Part shown: in pieces, positions 44,515-52,277 of the stretch
How positions within the stretch are numbered: position 1 is the first letter of the stretch
How the letters are laid out: every line of letters begins with the position of its first letter
Source of the DNA: a virus
DNA length: 64,000 bases
IMG/VR virus record: IMGVR_UViG_3300027754_005988
Span: 62,001-126,000 of that record
Reading direction: 5' to 3' (one strand)
Notes under the pieces: generated by a model
What the model was told of the DNA's origin: nothing
What the model saw: only the letters and a program-made list of their open reading frames with translations
Database searches by the model: none
Made by a program: the position numbers and the translations under genes

Positions 44515-46236
44515 ATGAAAAAAATAAAAATCACTGAAAAACAGGCTCAACTATTAGGTTTAATTAAAAAACCGTTAACTGAAGGTGTTAAGAATAAACT
44601 TAAGATTACCCAAGAACAATATGATAGAATATTTGGTAGAGCAATAAATGAAGCTATGTTTTCACCAGAAGTTAATATAAGAGGTGGTGAGGCTAGAAAC
44701 GATAAATCATTTAAAAAAAGCTTTCCAACCAACAGTGATGTTTTAAATTTAAACCCTATTGGTGAAGAAGAAGAAGGAACACCTCTTAACATCAAAAAAC
44801 CAAACAAATCAGGTAACCCTAAAATACCTGCTGATATTCAAACTTTCAATAAACCAATATTTGAAAATGAATCAAACACACATGACGAATTAAAAGGGTT
44901 AATTGAAAGACTTTACGGTAAGTCTAAAGAACTTTCACCATTTTGGGAACAAAATGGTTTAACATATGATAAAATATGCTTAGAATTGCTTAAAAACAAT
45001 CCACCACTTATTAAAAGTACTGGTGATGAAACATATGTTATAACAAAAGCTATTGGTGATAAAGATGCAACACTTAAAGCAATTGAAGATAAATTAGTAT
45101 CTATTATAAAACCAAAAGAAGAAGCTTTAGATGAAATTGATACATTTGATTACTTATCGGATAATCCAGTTAATGAACCAGAAGATGAATATAGTGATAG
45201 AACAATAACTAAAGAATCTGGATTTGAAACATTAGCATTTAATCGTGATATTGCTATCTTAAAAAGTAAAAAAGGCGATTTGATTCTATTCAATTATAGT
45301 CATTTAACAGCTGACGATGAAAAAGGTTTTAGAGAAATAGCTATGGATTTAGGTAAAGTAACTAAAAAATATGTTGGCACTTATCAAGGAGCGCCTGACT
45401 TTGATTATGGTGATTTTGAAATTGATAAAGAAATCATTTCTGCTTATGTAGATAAAAATATGGGTAAGTTAACAAAAGGTGTTGGTGTTGATGGGTTAAT
45501 GGATGGTGACGAAATCATATCTATTAATGATGAATTAAAAAATAAAATATTAGAATTATATTGGCTTGATGGAGAGATAAAAGGAGCTTTAGGTAGTGAA
45601 CAATTAAAAGAAGAAGATAAGATAGACCCAACAAGAGAAAGAATTAAAAGAGACATGGCTGCTGGTTTTGTTCAAAAACCTGATTATGTTGAAAAATCTG
45701 ATGAAGAAAAATTGGCCGCACTTAAAAGACTTAGAGCTAAAGAACTTGAGAGAAGAAAAGAAACTGGGGAATTAGAAGAAACTTCACTAGGTGGTGGGGC
45801 TATGGGTGGTACAAGTACTAGTCATGTTTTTGGGTCACCAGGAAATCAACCAGTTGGTAAATTTGGAGAACCACTTAAAAGAACATTTAAAGAAGGCGTT
45901 GAAGATTCTGTTGGTCAATATACTGCACCAGCAATTAAAATGAAAAAAAACCATACTGATTTTGCTGAAACAAACCCAAAAGCTTTTCAGAAGACTCAAT
46001 GGGCTGATGGTGGTTTTGTAGAATTTGATGATTGTACAAAATTAAACAATAAACCAGCTGGTTCTGGTTGTAGTGCTGGCGCTATTGATAATGTTGTTAA
46101 GATTAAAAAAACAAAAGGAAATATTAACGCACCATCATTATCTGAGAATAAAATATATAAAACAATAGCTGAACAGACTGGCAAGTCAATTTATGAAATA
46201 AAAAGAATAATTAAAGCAAAAAACAATAAAGCCTAA
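44515..46236 (+). CDS. Putative internal head or virion-associated protein, 573 residues
   Basis: Opens with a basic helix, MKKIKITEKQAQLLGLIKKP, ending in LTE|G, a match to the T4 prohead protease site (L/I)xE. The related phrase KITQEQYDRIF follows. Residues 60-400 are acidic and helical; residues about 420-440 are Gly/Ser-rich (SLGGGAMGGTSTSHVFG). The C-terminal 100 residues look like a small ordered domain with three Cys. It is late-type transcribed. A capsid-targeting leader with an internal passenger is inferred. It could instead be scaffold. Confidence 0.55.
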   Translation: MKKIKITEKQAQLLGLIKKPLTEGVKNKLKITQEQYDRIFGRAINEAMFSPEVNIRGGEARNDKSFKKSFPTNSDVLNLNPIGEEEEGTPLNIKKPNKSGNPKIPADIQTFNKPIFENESNTHDELKGLIERLYGKSKELSPFWEQNGLTYDKICLELLKNNPPLIKSTGDETYVITKAIGDKDATLKAIEDKLVSIIKPKEEALDEIDTFDYLSDNPVNEPEDEYSDRTITKESGFETLAFNRDIAILKSKKGDLILFNYSHLTADDEKGFREIAMDLGKVTKKYVGTYQGAPDFDYGDFEIDKEIISAYVDKNMGKLTKGVGVDGLMDGDEIISINDELKNKILELYWLDGEIKGALGSEQLKEEDKIDPTRERIKRDMAAGFVQKPDYVEKSDEEKLAALKRLRAKELERRKETGELEETSLGGGAMGGTSTSHVFGSPGNQPVGKFGEPLKRTFKEGVEDSVGQYTAPAIKMKKNHTDFAETNPKAFQKTQWADGGFVEFDDCTKLNNKPAGSGCSAGAIDNVVKIKKTKGNINAPSLSENKIYKTIAEQTGKSIYEIKRIIKAKNNKA

Positions 46237-46257
46237 CAACTTTATTAAAAAATTATA

Positions 46258-46264
46258 TATTTAT
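46258..46264 (+). promoter_or_regulatory. TATTTAT box before the 723-residue gene
   Basis: TATATATTTATAATAAA lies 16 bases before the ATG; there is no host-type -33 element. Confidence 0.5.
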
Positions 46265-46280
46265 AATAAAACCTATAAAA

Positions 46281-48452
46281 ATGGATAAAAATAAAATAAA
46301 AAAATACTTAACCACTAAGTTTATTTCTGAAGAGACTACTCCTGGTATTAGTGTTACTGCTTCTGCTAGAAAAAAATCTGGGGAATCAAACAAAAAAGGT
46401 GTTAAAGATATTGATAAGAACTTAAGTGATTATGAAAAATCTTTAGAAAAAGGTATGGAAACAACAAAAACTCCTAATAAATTTAATTATGAGGATAAAT
46501 TTGAAGAAACATACCATAATGAGATGGAAATCATGAATGGTCAAGAGATGGTTCAGTATGATAGCAAACCTAGCGCTTTATTTAGTGAAAGAGCTGAAGA
46601 AGCAATCGTTGGTTCATCTAGAATGGGTAACAATCCAGAATGGGCTAATGTTATGCCAGAACAACAAGGATTCGTTGGACCTGATTTTGGTAAAAACTTA
46701 GTAAAAAACATAAAAGCTTCTGTTGAAAAAAGAAATGACCAAACACCTACACTTAACTTAAGAGGTAGGGATATACAAGCTGATATTAAAGATTCTGGAA
46801 ACAGACCTTATGCTTTACAAGAAAATAATAATAACAATAAAAATAATAATAATATGGAAAAAAATAAAGTTAATGAATTAACAAAAGGATTTGTTAATAA
46901 AGTACGTGATGCTGCTGTGGATAAAAGAGACAATACTCCAAGTGAAGACCCATTCACAAAAAATAGATTGAGTTTAGGTATCAGAAACTTAGGTGGATAT
47001 ATGAATCCAGAGATTAAAGCGTATGTTGAAAAATTAGGTGGTGAAATTAGTGAAGATTCTAAATCTGGTCAAATAGTTATAAAGTTCCATTCTGAAGGCG
47101 GTAATGCTAATTACATTTTTATTCTGATAACAGCTGATAGAGCTGAATTTAAAAACGGAGCACTTACAGACTTAAATCAAAATGTGCAAAGATTATTACC
47201 AAAACTTATCAAAAAAATTCAAGATGATTTTAATAGTCAAAATGATAACCAATCTGAAATAAAAGAATCAATGAAAAGACTTAAATTTAAAAATCCATTT
47301 AATGGTGTTGGAAACGCACTTAAAATGATACCAGAGTCATATAGAGTAGATAACAAACAATTCGAAATGACTGATGGTAATGAATCATATAAAATACGTT
47401 GGGAAGGTAACTTAACCGAAGGTAGAGCTGTTGTTCTTATGGCATCTGATAAAAATCTAGTTAACGAAGATATGGCACATATGAAACATCTTATGGGTTA
47501 CAAATCTAACGAAACTTTAGGACTTGTAAAAGGTAAATCAAGAATTGATGAAAATGCTGTATTTGGTGATATCTATAACAAAACAAAAGCTTTATTAGAA
47601 GGTGAAGATATCGAAAGTGTAAAAGTAAAAACTGGAAACTTTGCTGATGTTAAGAAAAAAGCACCTGAAGCAACTAAACATGTACAAGGAAAAGTATCTA
47701 AAGATAAAATGGAAGCTAGTGCTAAAGAAGGTGATTTAGATGATGCTGTATCACATGCACCAGAAGCTAAAAAACACGTTGCTGGTTCAGTATCTAAAGA
47801 TAAAGGAACAAAAGCACCAGCTGCAAAAACTGGAAACTGGAGTGATGTTAAGAAAAAAGCTGCTGAAGCAACTAAACATGTAACGATGAAAGAATCTTTC
47901 AATGCTGAAGAAGAAAATGAAGAAGAAGTAACAACTGAAAACGTTGAAGCTTCAGAATCAAGCGCTAAAGGTGTTAAAAAAGGTGAATGGGATAAAATAA
48001 AAGTTCCTCATGCTGCTGAAGCAAAAAAACATATCCACATGGGTAAAGAATCTAAAGCTAAAGTAGAGACTGAAGCCAAAGAAGAAATGAACGAAGGTAT
48101 TACCATTAACGGTATTAGATTTGAACCAATAAATGAAGGTATGTATGAAGAAGGTATGTATGAAGAAGGTATTGGCGAACAATATTATGTTGCTATAGAA
48201 GATATGGATGAGCCAGGAGAAGCAAATGCTCACATAGTTTCATCTAATGATGTTCATGAATATGAACAAAATGGTTGGGATTTAAGAGGACCTTTTTCTG
48301 AAGAAGAAGCTAATAAATACTTAGATAAAATACACCAATCTAATAGAGATTTTAGATATTATGATTCTATGGATGATAGAGAAGGTAAATCAAACCTTTA
48401 TATCGACCCATTAGATAAATTTGAAAAAGGTGGATTAGATACTAATTGGTAG
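46281..48452 (+). CDS. Putative internal head protein with poly-Asn junction and KHV repeats, 723 residues
   Basis: N-terminal leader MDKNKIKKYLTTKFISEETT contains an ISE|E site. Residues 1-180 form a helical polar domain. A 10-residue poly-Asn/Lys stretch (182-191) leads into an internal Met192 (MEKNKVNELTKGF), where a second gene appears to have been fused. Residues 210-390 look like a globular domain (LGGYMNPEIKAYVEKLGGEI). Residues about 450-600 hold four copies of (P/A)EAxKH(V/I) within charged repeats, then an EGMYEE duplication and an acidic end. DNA contact by the basic repeats is possible. The gene ends in a terminator. Confidence 0.55.
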   Translation: MDKNKIKKYLTTKFISEETTPGISVTASARKKSGESNKKGVKDIDKNLSDYEKSLEKGMETTKTPNKFNYEDKFEETYHNEMEIMNGQEMVQYDSKPSALFSERAEEAIVGSSRMGNNPEWANVMPEQQGFVGPDFGKNLVKNIKASVEKRNDQTPTLNLRGRDIQADIKDSGNRPYALQENNNNNKNNNNMEKNKVNELTKGFVNKVRDAAVDKRDNTPSEDPFTKNRLSLGIRNLGGYMNPEIKAYVEKLGGEISEDSKSGQIVIKFHSEGGNANYIFILITADRAEFKNGALTDLNQNVQRLLPKLIKKIQDDFNSQNDNQSEIKESMKRLKFKNPFNGVGNALKMIPESYRVDNKQFEMTDGNESYKIRWEGNLTEGRAVVLMASDKNLVNEDMAHMKHLMGYKSNETLGLVKGKSRIDENAVFGDIYNKTKALLEGEDIESVKVKTGNFADVKKKAPEATKHVQGKVSKDKMEASAKEGDLDDAVSHAPEAKKHVAGSVSKDKGTKAPAAKTGNWSDVKKKAAEATKHVTMKESFNAEEENEEEVTTENVEASESSAKGVKKGEWDKIKVPHAAEAKKHIHMGKESKAKVETEAKEEMNEGITINGIRFEPINEGMYEEGMYEEGIGEQYYVAIEDMDEPGEANAHIVSSNDVHEYEQNGWDLRGPFSEEEANKYLDKIHQSNRDFRYYDSMDDREGKSNLYIDPLDKFEKGGLDTNW
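46824..46856 (+). repeat. AAT-rich microsatellite encoding a poly-Asn linker, ending at an internal ATG
   Basis: A run of AATAATAATAACAATAA followed by AATAATAATAAT and ATGG. The run is indistinguishable from the A/T-rich leaders that precede start codons elsewhere in the window. Confidence 0.8.
47630..48040 (+). repeat. Four degenerate repeats coding for (P/A)EAxKH(V/I) units
   Basis: Copies encode APEATKHV, APEAKKHV, AAEATKHV and AAEAKKHI. The first and third are preceded by TGNF/W.DVKKKA, giving an alternating arrangement with spacers of SKDK type. Confidence 0.8.
48138..48167 (+). repeat. Tandem 15-base direct repeat
   Basis: Two exact copies of GGTATGTATGAAGAA encode GMYEE twice. The repeat could change copy number by slippage. 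Confidence 0.9.
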
Positions 48453-48477
48453 TAAAATAATGAAACAATAAATAAAA

Positions 48478-48506
48478 AAAGAGATATTTGATATATCTCT
48501 TTTTTA
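48478..48506 (+). terminator. Rho-independent terminator
   Basis: Ten-bp stem AAAGAGATAT/ATATCTCTTT with a five-base loop and a T run, 26 bases after the 723-residue gene. Confidence 0.85.
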
Positions 48507-48517
48507 TTTAGTTTAAA

Positions 48518-48524
48518 TATTTAT
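48518..48524 (+). promoter_or_regulatory. TATTTAT box before the 338-residue gene
   Basis: AAATATTTATTAATATG places the box four bases from the start codon, directly behind a terminator. Confidence 0.45.
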
Positions 48525-48528
48525 TAAT

Positions 48529-49545
48529 ATGAAAGATTTGATAAAAAAACTACTAAGGGAGAATACAAACCAATTAAAATTTAATAAAATTGAAGTTGAG
48601 TTATTTACTAGTTCAGAAGGAACAAGTACTGATTATGAATCTGGTTCTAGTTCTAGTTCTAGTTATTCAACACCTAAAGATAAACGTGTTAAAATAAGAA
48701 TAACACCAATTATTGATTTGACGCATAAATATGACCGAAATAAATCTCAAGCTGTTACTAAACATGGTGAAGAATATGATGATTTTTTTGATTATGATAA
48801 TATCGATTTAAGTGGTATTGTAAAATTTTATAGTAGTGATAATGGTGCTAATACTGTAGTATTATGTCAAGAAGGTATATTAACATATGAAATTGATAGT
48901 GATGCTGATTGTGATGGTAGTTCATATATTTTTACAGGTAATTTTATTCCTCATAGTAAAATCAGTGAATGGGAAAAAATAAAAGAATTTATTAAACCTA
49001 GGTTAAAACAAAGTGATATTAATGATGCGATAAGAACTATTGGTAAAGAAAAAGAATTTTGTAAAGTAACTAATTATACTGGAAAATACAATCAAAATAG
49101 CGCTTGTGACTATTTAAAAAAATTAAAAAAAGAAAATAAAATTGATTCGTTTTCACCATTAGCTGATTCATGGGATTGTAGCAAAAGAACTATCATAAAA
49201 ATAAATGGTAAATATGGGGTAGGTTATGTCAGAAATAATACATATGTATTAATAACAATGATACCATATATACATGATAAATATGAATATAACGAAAAAA
49301 CCAAAGAATTAACTATGGTTAAAGGTGATATTAGTTATGTTTATGGTTATAAAAATGGTAAATTTGGAGTTGTTGATAAATTTAACCTTAAAGAAAAAAG
49401 AATGCAAGTAGATAAAAGCATAAAAATAATTGAAGATTTGTATCAAAGAAAAATTGATAAAAATGAATATAAAGGTAGTTTCAGGCAATGGTTAAAAGAT
49501 TATGGTCTTTATGATGATTACGATAATCTTTTAAAACAACTTTGA
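48529..49545 (+). CDS. Putative packaged protein with LRE leader and Ser-rich linker, 338 residues
   Basis: Begins MKDLIKKLLRENT, an amphipathic basic leader ending in LRE|N that fits T4-type prohead cleavage. A Ser run follows (residues about 38-47). The remainder divides into an acidic N-terminal domain and a C-terminal domain with IIKINGKYGVGYVRNNTYVL and a related YVYGYKNGKFGVVDKF, a small beta repeat. No enzymatic motif is recognised. It forms its own late transcription unit, bounded by terminators. Packaging in the head for injection is a hypothesis only. Confidence 0.55.
   Translation: MKDLIKKLLRENTNQLKFNKIEVELFTSSEGTSTDYESGSSSSSSYSTPKDKRVKIRITPIIDLTHKYDRNKSQAVTKHGEEYDDFFDYDNIDLSGIVKFYSSDNGANTVVLCQEGILTYEIDSDADCDGSSYIFTGNFIPHSKISEWEKIKEFIKPRLKQSDINDAIRTIGKEKEFCKVTNYTGKYNQNSACDYLKKLKKENKIDSFSPLADSWDCSKRTIIKINGKYGVGYVRNNTYVLITMIPYIHDKYEYNEKTKELTMVKGDISYVYGYKNGKFGVVDKFNLKEKRMQVDKSIKIIEDLYQRKIDKNEYKGSFRQWLKDYGLYDDYDNLLKQL
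48645..48662 (+). repeat. (TTCTAG)3 microsatellite in a Ser-rich linker
   Basis: Three perfect hexamers encode part of a serine run, so unit gain or loss would keep the frame and change linker length by two residues. Confidence 0.85.
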
Positions 49546-49560
49546 AAATAGAATATAATA

Positions 49561-49590
49561 AAAAAGGTGCTCATAATGGGTACCTTTTTT
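49561..49590 (+). terminator. Rho-independent terminator
   Basis: Eight-bp stem AAAAAGGT/ACCTTTTT around a 13-base loop, ending in T residues. Confidence 0.75.
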
Positions 49591-49600
49591 ATTTTTAGGA

Positions 49601-49607
49601 TATTTAT
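49601..49607 (+). promoter_or_regulatory. TATTTAT box before the GH19-like gene
   Basis: GGATATTTATACTTA, 31 bases before the start codon and immediately after a terminator. Confidence 0.5.
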
Positions 49608-49638
49608 ACTTAAATAACGTTTTTAAAAAAAATAAATT

Positions 49639-50250
49639 ATGAGTTTAATAAAATTACAAGAAAAGATTGGCGCTAAAGCCGATGGTTCATTTGGACCAGA
49701 CACATTAAAAAAAGCAATGGCTTATTTTAAAATGACACCTGAAAGAGCTGCTCATTTTTTTGGTCAGACTTCACATGAGACTGGTGGTTTCAGTACCTTT
49801 AGTGAAAATCTTAATTATTCAGCTGCTGGATTACAAACAACATTTGGTAAGTATTTCCCAGGAAATCTAGAAGAATCTTATGCTAGACAACCAGTTAAAA
49901 TTGCGTCAAGAGTATATGCTGATAGAATGGGTAACGGAAATGAAGCATCACAAGAAGGTTGGAAATTTAGAGGTAGAGGAGCCTTACAAACAACAGGTAA
50001 AGATAATTACAAACAATTTTCTGAATACCTAAAAAATCCAGAGATATTGAATAACCCTGATTTAGTTGCAACTGATTTTGCTTTTGAATCAGCTATTTTT
50101 TATTTTGAAAAAAACAATCTTTGGAAATTAACTGATAAAGGTATTAATGATGCTGCTATTTTATCTGTTACTAAAGCCATTAATGGTGGCACTAATGGGT
50201 TAGAAGATAGAAGCTCATTAACCAAAAGATATTATACTTGGTTAAAATAA
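49639..50250 (+). CDS. GH19-type chitinase/lysozyme-like endolysin
   Basis: A 203-residue peptidoglycan hydrolase. Residues 1-30 form a short peptidoglycan-binding-like repeat (QEKIGAKADGSFGPDTLKKA). The catalytic domain carries AHFFGQTSHETGGF with Glu47 as the likely acid, then WKFRGRGALQTTGKDNY (about 112-128) and the ending KAINGGTNGLEDR. These are the conserved blocks of GH19 chitinase-like phage endolysins. There is no signal peptide, so export would need a holin; the holin-like gene at 61112 is a candidate. It duplicates the role of the amidase-like protein at 41630. Confidence 0.88.
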   Translation: MSLIKLQEKIGAKADGSFGPDTLKKAMAYFKMTPERAAHFFGQTSHETGGFSTFSENLNYSAAGLQTTFGKYFPGNLEESYARQPVKIASRVYADRMGNGNEASQEGWKFRGRGALQTTGKDNYKQFSEYLKNPEILNNPDLVATDFAFESAIFYFEKNNLWKLTDKGINDAAILSVTKAINGGTNGLEDRSSLTKRYYTWLK

Positions 50251-50257
50251 TATTTAT
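50251..50257 (+). promoter_or_regulatory. TATTTAT box before the 159-residue gene
   Basis: ATATTTATTTTTT begins one base after the GH19-like gene, 35 bases before the next ATG. Confidence 0.4.
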
Positions 50258-50292
50258 TTTTTTTATGTTGATATTATATTAATATAAAAAAT

Positions 50293-50772
50293 ATGGTAAT
50301 GAATAAAAAAAATAATAAACTTAATTTTTTGACTTATATAAACAGTCCAATGAGCAAAGAGAGTATTGATGTACTCTATAATGCTAATAATATAAAGTAT
50401 GAGAAATGCGAGCTATATAATGATTTCGTACAATCATTATTGATGCTTGCATTCGATACTTATATGGGTGATGATGTTACTGAATTAAAAGACCAAATAA
50501 AACACTTTAAATGGTGTTGGGATACTAATGTTTCTAATTTTAAAGGTGAAGGTGTTTCATTTGAAAGCGATAAACTATATAGCTATTTTTTAGAATTCAT
50601 GCTAGAGGTTTATTATTCTGCTGTAGATAAATCATTATTTGAGAAGGCAAACAAAAACGTTTTAATATTATGGGATGATATATTCAACTATAATAAAATC
50701 AAAACAAATGCTGACATGGATACATTGTTAGAAATATATAAATTGTTTAACTCTGCGTTAAAAATAATATAA
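50293..50772 (+). CDS. Hypothetical helical protein, 159 residues
   Basis: Family not recognised. The sequence is mostly helical, rich in aromatic and acidic residues, with a central QIKHFKWCWDTNVSNFKGEG and a C-terminal NADMDTLLEIYKLFNSALKI. The start could be the ATG at 50293 or the one at 50299. It is preceded by a TATTTAT box and followed by a host-type promoter, so its transcript probably ends or overlaps there. Confidence 0.6.
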   Translation: MVMNKKNNKLNFLTYINSPMSKESIDVLYNANNIKYEKCELYNDFVQSLLMLAFDTYMGDDVTELKDQIKHFKWCWDTNVSNFKGEGVSFESDKLYSYFLEFMLEVYYSAVDKSLFEKANKNVLILWDDIFNYNKIKTNADMDTLLEIYKLFNSALKII

Positions 50773-50787
50773 AAATACGTTATACTA

Positions 50788-50817
50788 TTGATTTTTATAA
50801 ATAGTTTAGTATTTTTG
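50788..50817 (+). promoter_or_regulatory. Host-type promoter before the histone-like gene cluster
   Basis: TTG at 50788-50790, a 19-base spacer and TATTTTTG at 50810-50817. Only five bases separate it from the next ATG, so the transcript is nearly leaderless. Confidence 0.8.
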
Positions 50818-50822
50818 TTGAT

Positions 50823-51047
50823 ATGAACGGGGAAAGACTTTTTAAAATTGTGATGATGGAATTAACTTCTGATAGTTTAAAGCTAGAAGAAGAGCTTGAA
50901 TTCACAATAAACTCTGACATGGATGTCAATAGTAAAACAACAAAAATAAAAGAATTGCTATTTAACATAGCAACTATTGAAATTAGTATTAGTAAATTTA
51001 CTAGTATGGTTTCAACAAATCAAAATAACAATGAAATAAAAAATTAA
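50823..51047 (+). CDS. Small helical protein, 74 residues
   Basis: A charged, probably dimeric helical protein (KLEEELEFTINSDMDVNSKT and KIKELLFNIATIEISISKFT). It is the first gene after a host-type promoter and lies two bases before the histone H1-like gene. No function can be named. Its size, helical character and company with a DNA-binding protein suggest an accessory role. Confidence 0.6.
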   Translation: MNGERLFKIVMMELTSDSLKLEEELEFTINSDMDVNSKTTKIKELLFNIATIEISISKFTSMVSTNQNNNEIKN

Positions 51048-51049
51048 AA

Positions 51050-51226
51050 ATGGAAAATTTTAACGAATTAAAAAAAATCGTTTCTGGATTAGAAGAAGAC
51101 ACTATTAAGTTTTATGAAAAAGACAATAAAGCAGCTGGTGTGAGAATTAGAAAAGCGTTACAAGAAATTAAAACTCTTGCTCAAACAATTAGAATAGAAG
51201 TTTCTAATAAAAACAAAAAAGCTTAA
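51050..51226 (+). CDS. Histone H1-like (Hc1-type) DNA-binding protein, 58 residues
   Basis: A short gene that is easy to overlook. The protein opens MENFNELKKIVSGLEEDTIK and continues FYEKDNKAAGVRIRKALQEI, ending in a basic KNKKA. This matches the compact histone H1 proteins carried by Bacteroidetes, whose core is FYEKgNkAAGtRvRKglQelK..AqeIR. All signature residues of that core are kept, with conservative changes. It would bind DNA and could compact the phage genome or affect host nucleoid structure. It shares a host-type promoter with the preceding gene, so expression early in infection is expected. It was probably acquired from a host. Confidence 0.85.
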   Translation: MENFNELKKIVSGLEEDTIKFYEKDNKAAGVRIRKALQEIKTLAQTIRIEVSNKNKKA

Positions 51227-51237
51227 TAATAAAAAAT

Positions 51238-51450
51238 ATGATTATAGATATACTCAATAAAATATTAGTGGTGTTGTTTTTTATGTCTTGTTTAACGACA
51301 ATAAGACATAGTTATTACTTTATTCAAGCTATATTGACATCGACAGAAGAACAACCAATAAAATATAAATTATCAAATCAATCATTGGTTTTATTGTGTA
51401 TATCTGTTTCATATATTTTATCAGTATTAATTACTGGCATTACATTATAA
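51238..51450 (+). CDS. Small membrane protein with two transmembrane segments, 70 residues
   Basis: Hydrophobic segments at about residues 6-22 and 50-68 flank a polar loop with HSYYFIQAILTSTEEQPIKY. The start is the ATG after AATAATAAAAAAT. It is 12 bases from the histone-like gene and 15 from the next gene, in one operon. Such pairs can form small pores or anchors, but nothing specific is visible. Confidence 0.65.
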   Translation: MIIDILNKILVVLFFMSCLTTIRHSYYFIQAILTSTEEQPIKYKLSNQSLVLLCISVSYILSVLITGITL

Positions 51451-51464
51451 ATAAAACATGACCT

Positions 51465-52223
51465 ATGTCAAAAATACAAGAAACATTAGACAATTTACAA
51501 CCATATGTTATCGGAATTAGATACCTAGAAGGTGCTGTAGTTGTTGATGCAGTTTTTAAAGAAGGCTGGACCGTTCCAGATGATGCTAACATTAAAAAAG
51601 TCAAAGGTAACGATGAACTTAATTACTACATGATATTTAGTGAAGTAAAAAATGTTGGATTAGATGATTTATTAAATTATGTTGATAAAACAATTAAGGT
51701 TAATCTTGAAAGAGAGAAAAAACATGATTTATTACGTGAAAAGGTAAATGAATTAAAAGAAATCTTCAAAAAAAATAGTTTAACTAAATTACAAAGACTT
51801 AAATTCACATTTAATGAAGAAGAGTTATTACCTAATCTAAATGATTTTGATATTGATGATGAATTTATTTTACCTGAGTTACCAAAAAAAGAATTGCCAA
51901 CATATGAAGACGAAAATGAATATCATGAAGAAGAAACACAAATAACCAATGAACCTATTGGTTATGTCGATGAGAACGGTAATCAAATCGAAATGACTGA
52001 AGAAGAATTAGAAATATTAGCAGAAGAAGCTAGGGCTGAAAAAAATAGAAAAGCAATCGAAGCCAAAAAACAAAAATCTGGTGTTAATAATGTGGCTAAA
52101 AAAATTGAGTTACCACCTAAAAGAAAAGTGGAAATGGCAATAAGTGAAAGCGATTATGAAACTGATTGTGATTGTGGACCAAATGATGCTTGTGAAAAAT
52201 GCATAGATTCTAAAGATTATTAA
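51465..52223 (+). CDS. Hypothetical protein with acidic linker and Cys-rich C-terminus, 252 residues
   Basis: The N-terminal 100 residues form a compact domain (YVIGIRYLEGAVVVDAVFKE) followed by a long charged helix. An acidic, low-complexity stretch covers residues 130-200. The C-terminal tail has DYETDCDCGPNDACEKC, a CxC...CxxC pattern that could bind zinc. Family and function are unknown. It closes the operon begun at 50810 and is followed by a terminator. Confidence 0.65.
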   Translation: MSKIQETLDNLQPYVIGIRYLEGAVVVDAVFKEGWTVPDDANIKKVKGNDELNYYMIFSEVKNVGLDDLLNYVDKTIKVNLEREKKHDLLREKVNELKEIFKKNSLTKLQRLKFTFNEEELLPNLNDFDIDDEFILPELPKKELPTYEDENEYHEEETQITNEPIGYVDENGNQIEMTEEELEILAEEARAEKNRKAIEAKKQKSGVNNVAKKIELPPKRKVEMAISESDYETDCDCGPNDACEKCIDSKDY

Positions 52224-52230
52224 ACATAAA

Positions 52231-52255
52231 AAAGAGCCTTATAAGCTCTTTTTTT
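52231..52255 (+). terminator. Rho-independent terminator
   Basis: Seven-bp stem AAAGAGC/GCTCTTT, loop CTTATAA, followed by a T run. Confidence 0.85.
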
Positions 52256-52266
52256 GTTTTATAAAG

Positions 52267-52273
52267 TATTTAT
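52267..52273 (+). promoter_or_regulatory. TATTTAT box before the metallopeptidase-like gene
   Basis: AAGTATTTATAAGTATG puts the box four bases from the ATG, directly behind a terminator. Confidence 0.45.
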
Positions 52274-52277
52274 AAGT

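Noticed and set aside
47573-47902. Minus-strand frame opposite the KHV repeats.
   Set aside because: Hydrophobic composition is produced by reading the Lys/Ala/Glu repeats backwards.
52254-52277. TTG start for the metallopeptidase-like gene.
   Set aside because: The TTG lies in the T run of the terminator and the TATTTAT box would be translated.
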